Below, in pieces: positions 62,265 through 64,000 of a stretch of 64,000 nucleotides of DNA. The DNA comes from Balanoglossus misakiensis (lineage: Eukaryota; Hemichordata), in NCBI GenBank assembly GCA_040954595.2, contig CM082587.2:6448001-6512000 (forward strand). The letters run 5' to 3'. Made by a program: the position numbers and the translations under genes. Within the stretch, counting starts at the first letter, position 1. Each line of letters opens with the position of its first letter. The notes under the pieces were generated by a model. The model saw nothing but the letters and a program-made list of their open reading frames with translations. It had not been told where the DNA came from and did no database searches.

Positions 62265-63637
62265 CTACAATTTGATGACATCACGAACCAGGACTTCATA
62301 GTCTGCAACCTCGGCGACAAATTTCCTCAGCGCTCTCTCGGTGTCGCTGATGGCCACGCCCATGTCGTGGAGCTCTTCCTGGCGAAGCTTGACACCGCTT
62401 TCCTTCAAGAGGTTGACCAGTTCCTTGAACTTGACCACCAGGACCTGCCACTGCGTAATGCTCTTCCCTAGTCGGCTCTCCCAGTTGGACATGGTTTCTT
62501 TGGTCTTCGCCAGTCGTTCTGTCAGTTTCTCCGTTTCTGTGGCAACAATGAGGGCGCGCAATCAATCAACATGATGTATGTGTTTGTATGTATGTATGTA
62601 TGTATGTATGTATGTATGTATGTATGTATGTATGTATGTATGTATGTATGTATGTATGTACAATGTATGTACAATGTATGTACAATGTATGTATGTATGT
62701 ATGTATGTATGTATGTATGTATGTATGTATGTATGTATGTATGTATGTATGTATGTATGTATGTATGTATGTATGTATGTACTGGTATGTACCGGTATGT
62801 ATCATTGTATACAAGATGTACATACACACATATATGTACTTGTGTGTGTACACCAGTATGTGGCCAAAAATGTAAAGGGAGGAAAACTATAGTTGGACGA
62901 CTTCTGTAGCTGCAACTCACCCAAATATGCTATTAGGGCACCCGTTAGAGCAGAGCCGCCGACGATGAGACCTGCCCCGCCGGTGAGCAAAACGACCCCG
63001 GCCACGCCAATCCACGCGAACGCGCCGGTTAGGGCCGACGCCGCTTCCTTTTTCGCTTCCAAGTACTTGACGACTTTACCCAGTACGTCTCTGGTGTCGC
63101 CGAGCGAGTTGACCAATTTGCCTGTGATGACCCTCGACGCTTCCTTGGTGTGGCGGCCCATCTTGATGAGGTCGGACTCCATGTGGTCGGGATCGGTGAT
63201 GTAGAGATGCTTGGCTTCTGTTTTGAACCGGAGGAAAAATGCGAAAGTGAGTGAAGTGATGACAGCTAACGGTTATGATGGAGAGTGCATCGAGGTAGAC
63301 TGCCATGGTAACTGTGAGAAACACTTGTTGAATTCTACTAAATTCAACACCGATTTCGACACTTAGTAAATACATGTACTAGTTTTAAAGTTGGCTAACA
63401 CTTACCAGCCAAGTCAATTTTATCCATTAATTTCTTGAAATCACCATCTTGCATGTTGATTTTGAAGAAAATCCTCATTTCGTTGCTTGTAAAATCCATG
63501 TCCAGTACTTCCATTGCCTTGGCGACTTCGTCATCTTGAAACAGAAGCGCGTAGTCTTGTTCCAAGTCGCACGCCTCCAAAAACTCCTCCAAGTCCATGT
63601 GTCGGAATTTTATATCTTCCTTGAGACACTCCAGCAT
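62265..63637 (-). CDS. Unrecognised helical protein with glycine-rich membrane hairpin (possibly 5' partial)
   Basis: Three exons joined in phase 1-1: 63637-63406, 63217-62921, 62536-62265, giving 266 residues from the ATG at 63637. No family was recognised. The N-terminal ~78 residues are acidic and helical (DLEEFLEACDLEQDYALLF). Then comes a basic amphipathic stretch, a hydrophobic glycine/alanine segment of about 35 residues (GAFAWIGVAGVVLL ... GGSALTGALIAYL) that could form a membrane hairpin, and a C-terminal coiled-coil-like helix pair (EKLTERLAKTKETMSNWESR ... VLVRDVIKL). No signal peptide is visible. This order recalls apolipoprotein-L-like or alpha-helical pore-forming folds, but that is only an architectural analogy. 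An acceptor-like TTTTAAAG with open frame upstream of the ATG (DYGNQCTS) suggests more exons past the right edge. Confidence 0.75.
62585..62781. repeat. (ATGT)n microsatellite, intron of the unknown gene
   Basis: About 200 bp of ATGT repeats interrupted by three ACA-ATGT units near 62660-62690 and by two ACTGG/ACCGG variants at the right end. Lies in the intron between exons 2 and 3 of the right-hand gene. Confidence 0.95.
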
Positions 63638-64000
63638 CGACGTGCACTGGTTGCCGTAATCCCTTTAAAATGCAAATGAAAGTAGTATAAAACCATTATA
63701 GACCTGAATATTGCGAAGTTCTGGTAAATGTACGTACTCCACTGAGACAGATACTTCATATCGTATCTGCAGGTTTGCTATGCTTATTTCCTTGTTTATA
63801 TTTTATGTGCGCAAAATATTTCTTCCACACGTTCATCTATTGAAGTTCATCGGTATATTGAAACCCCAATGGAGAAAAAGTTGAAAACGTCTAAGTCAAA
63901 CCCCATTGCGTTTGAGTTTACCATTGTCAGAACCACTTCGATTCTTGGAAAAGTGCGTTTTGCAATGCGTGGAAAGTGAAACAGGAAAAGACATTATCAT
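63638..64000. other. Right edge, upstream of the unknown gene
   Basis: On the minus strand an open frame runs a few codons upstream of the ATG to an acceptor-like pyrimidine tract near 63665. No further exon was recognised before the window ends. Confidence 0.4.

Noticed and set aside
62522-62920. Long Tyr/Ile/His/Thr open frames on both strands
   Set aside because: These are translations of the ATGT microsatellite, not genes.

Overview
This window reads as nuclear DNA from an invertebrate deuterostome; a cephalochordate (amphioxus) or a hemichordate is the best guess. It is AT-rich, with genes split into many short exons by GT-AG introns, single unduplicated orthologues of vertebrate genes, abundant 'tacatgta' words and poly-G/C runs, and scattered short inverted-repeat elements. 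Exons were assembled by eye from splice sites, reading phase and resemblance to known families. No alignment was run.

Layout, left to right. (1) SCAI, minus strand, first two coding exons only (2030-5527); the rest lies beyond the left edge. (2) DNLZ/HEP1, minus (5897-6752), head-to-head with (3) COQ4, plus (7161-9580). (4) ZMYND19, minus (13125-18346), tail-to-tail with COQ4. (5) A 4.4-kb intergenic stretch holding a 645-bp PIF/Harbinger-like element. (6) A complete classical dynamin gene, minus (22813-40404), 20 coding exons, with two sets of paired alternative exons: one at the stalk/PH hinge, one in the GED. (7) V-ATPase subunit G, minus (42018-43446). (8) ALAD, minus (44089-47147), head-to-head with (9) SNAPIN, plus (47765-50523), which has a duplicated, alternative last exon. 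(10) Urate oxidase, minus (51784-56096). (11) DNase II, plus (58842-61677). (12) An unrecognised helical protein with a glycine-rich membrane hairpin, minus (62265-63637, possibly continuing past the right edge).

The genes are mostly housekeeping genes for different compartments: mitochondria (DNLZ, COQ4), endocytosis and vesicle traffic (dynamin, SNAPIN), lysosome (V-ATPase G, DNase II), cytosolic haem synthesis (ALAD), peroxisome (UOX) and nucleus (SCAI). They do not form one pathway. Their human orthologues lie mainly on 9q32-q34, with others on 1 and 19p. That is the MHC-paralogon set of chromosomes, so the window looks like a piece of the pre-duplication chordate/deuterostome linkage group.

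The most interesting signals are the three cases of duplicated, phase-matched alternative exons (two in dynamin, one in SNAPIN), the unknown membrane-hairpin gene, and the recurrence of TISU/YY1-type start-codon contexts in at least six of the genes.
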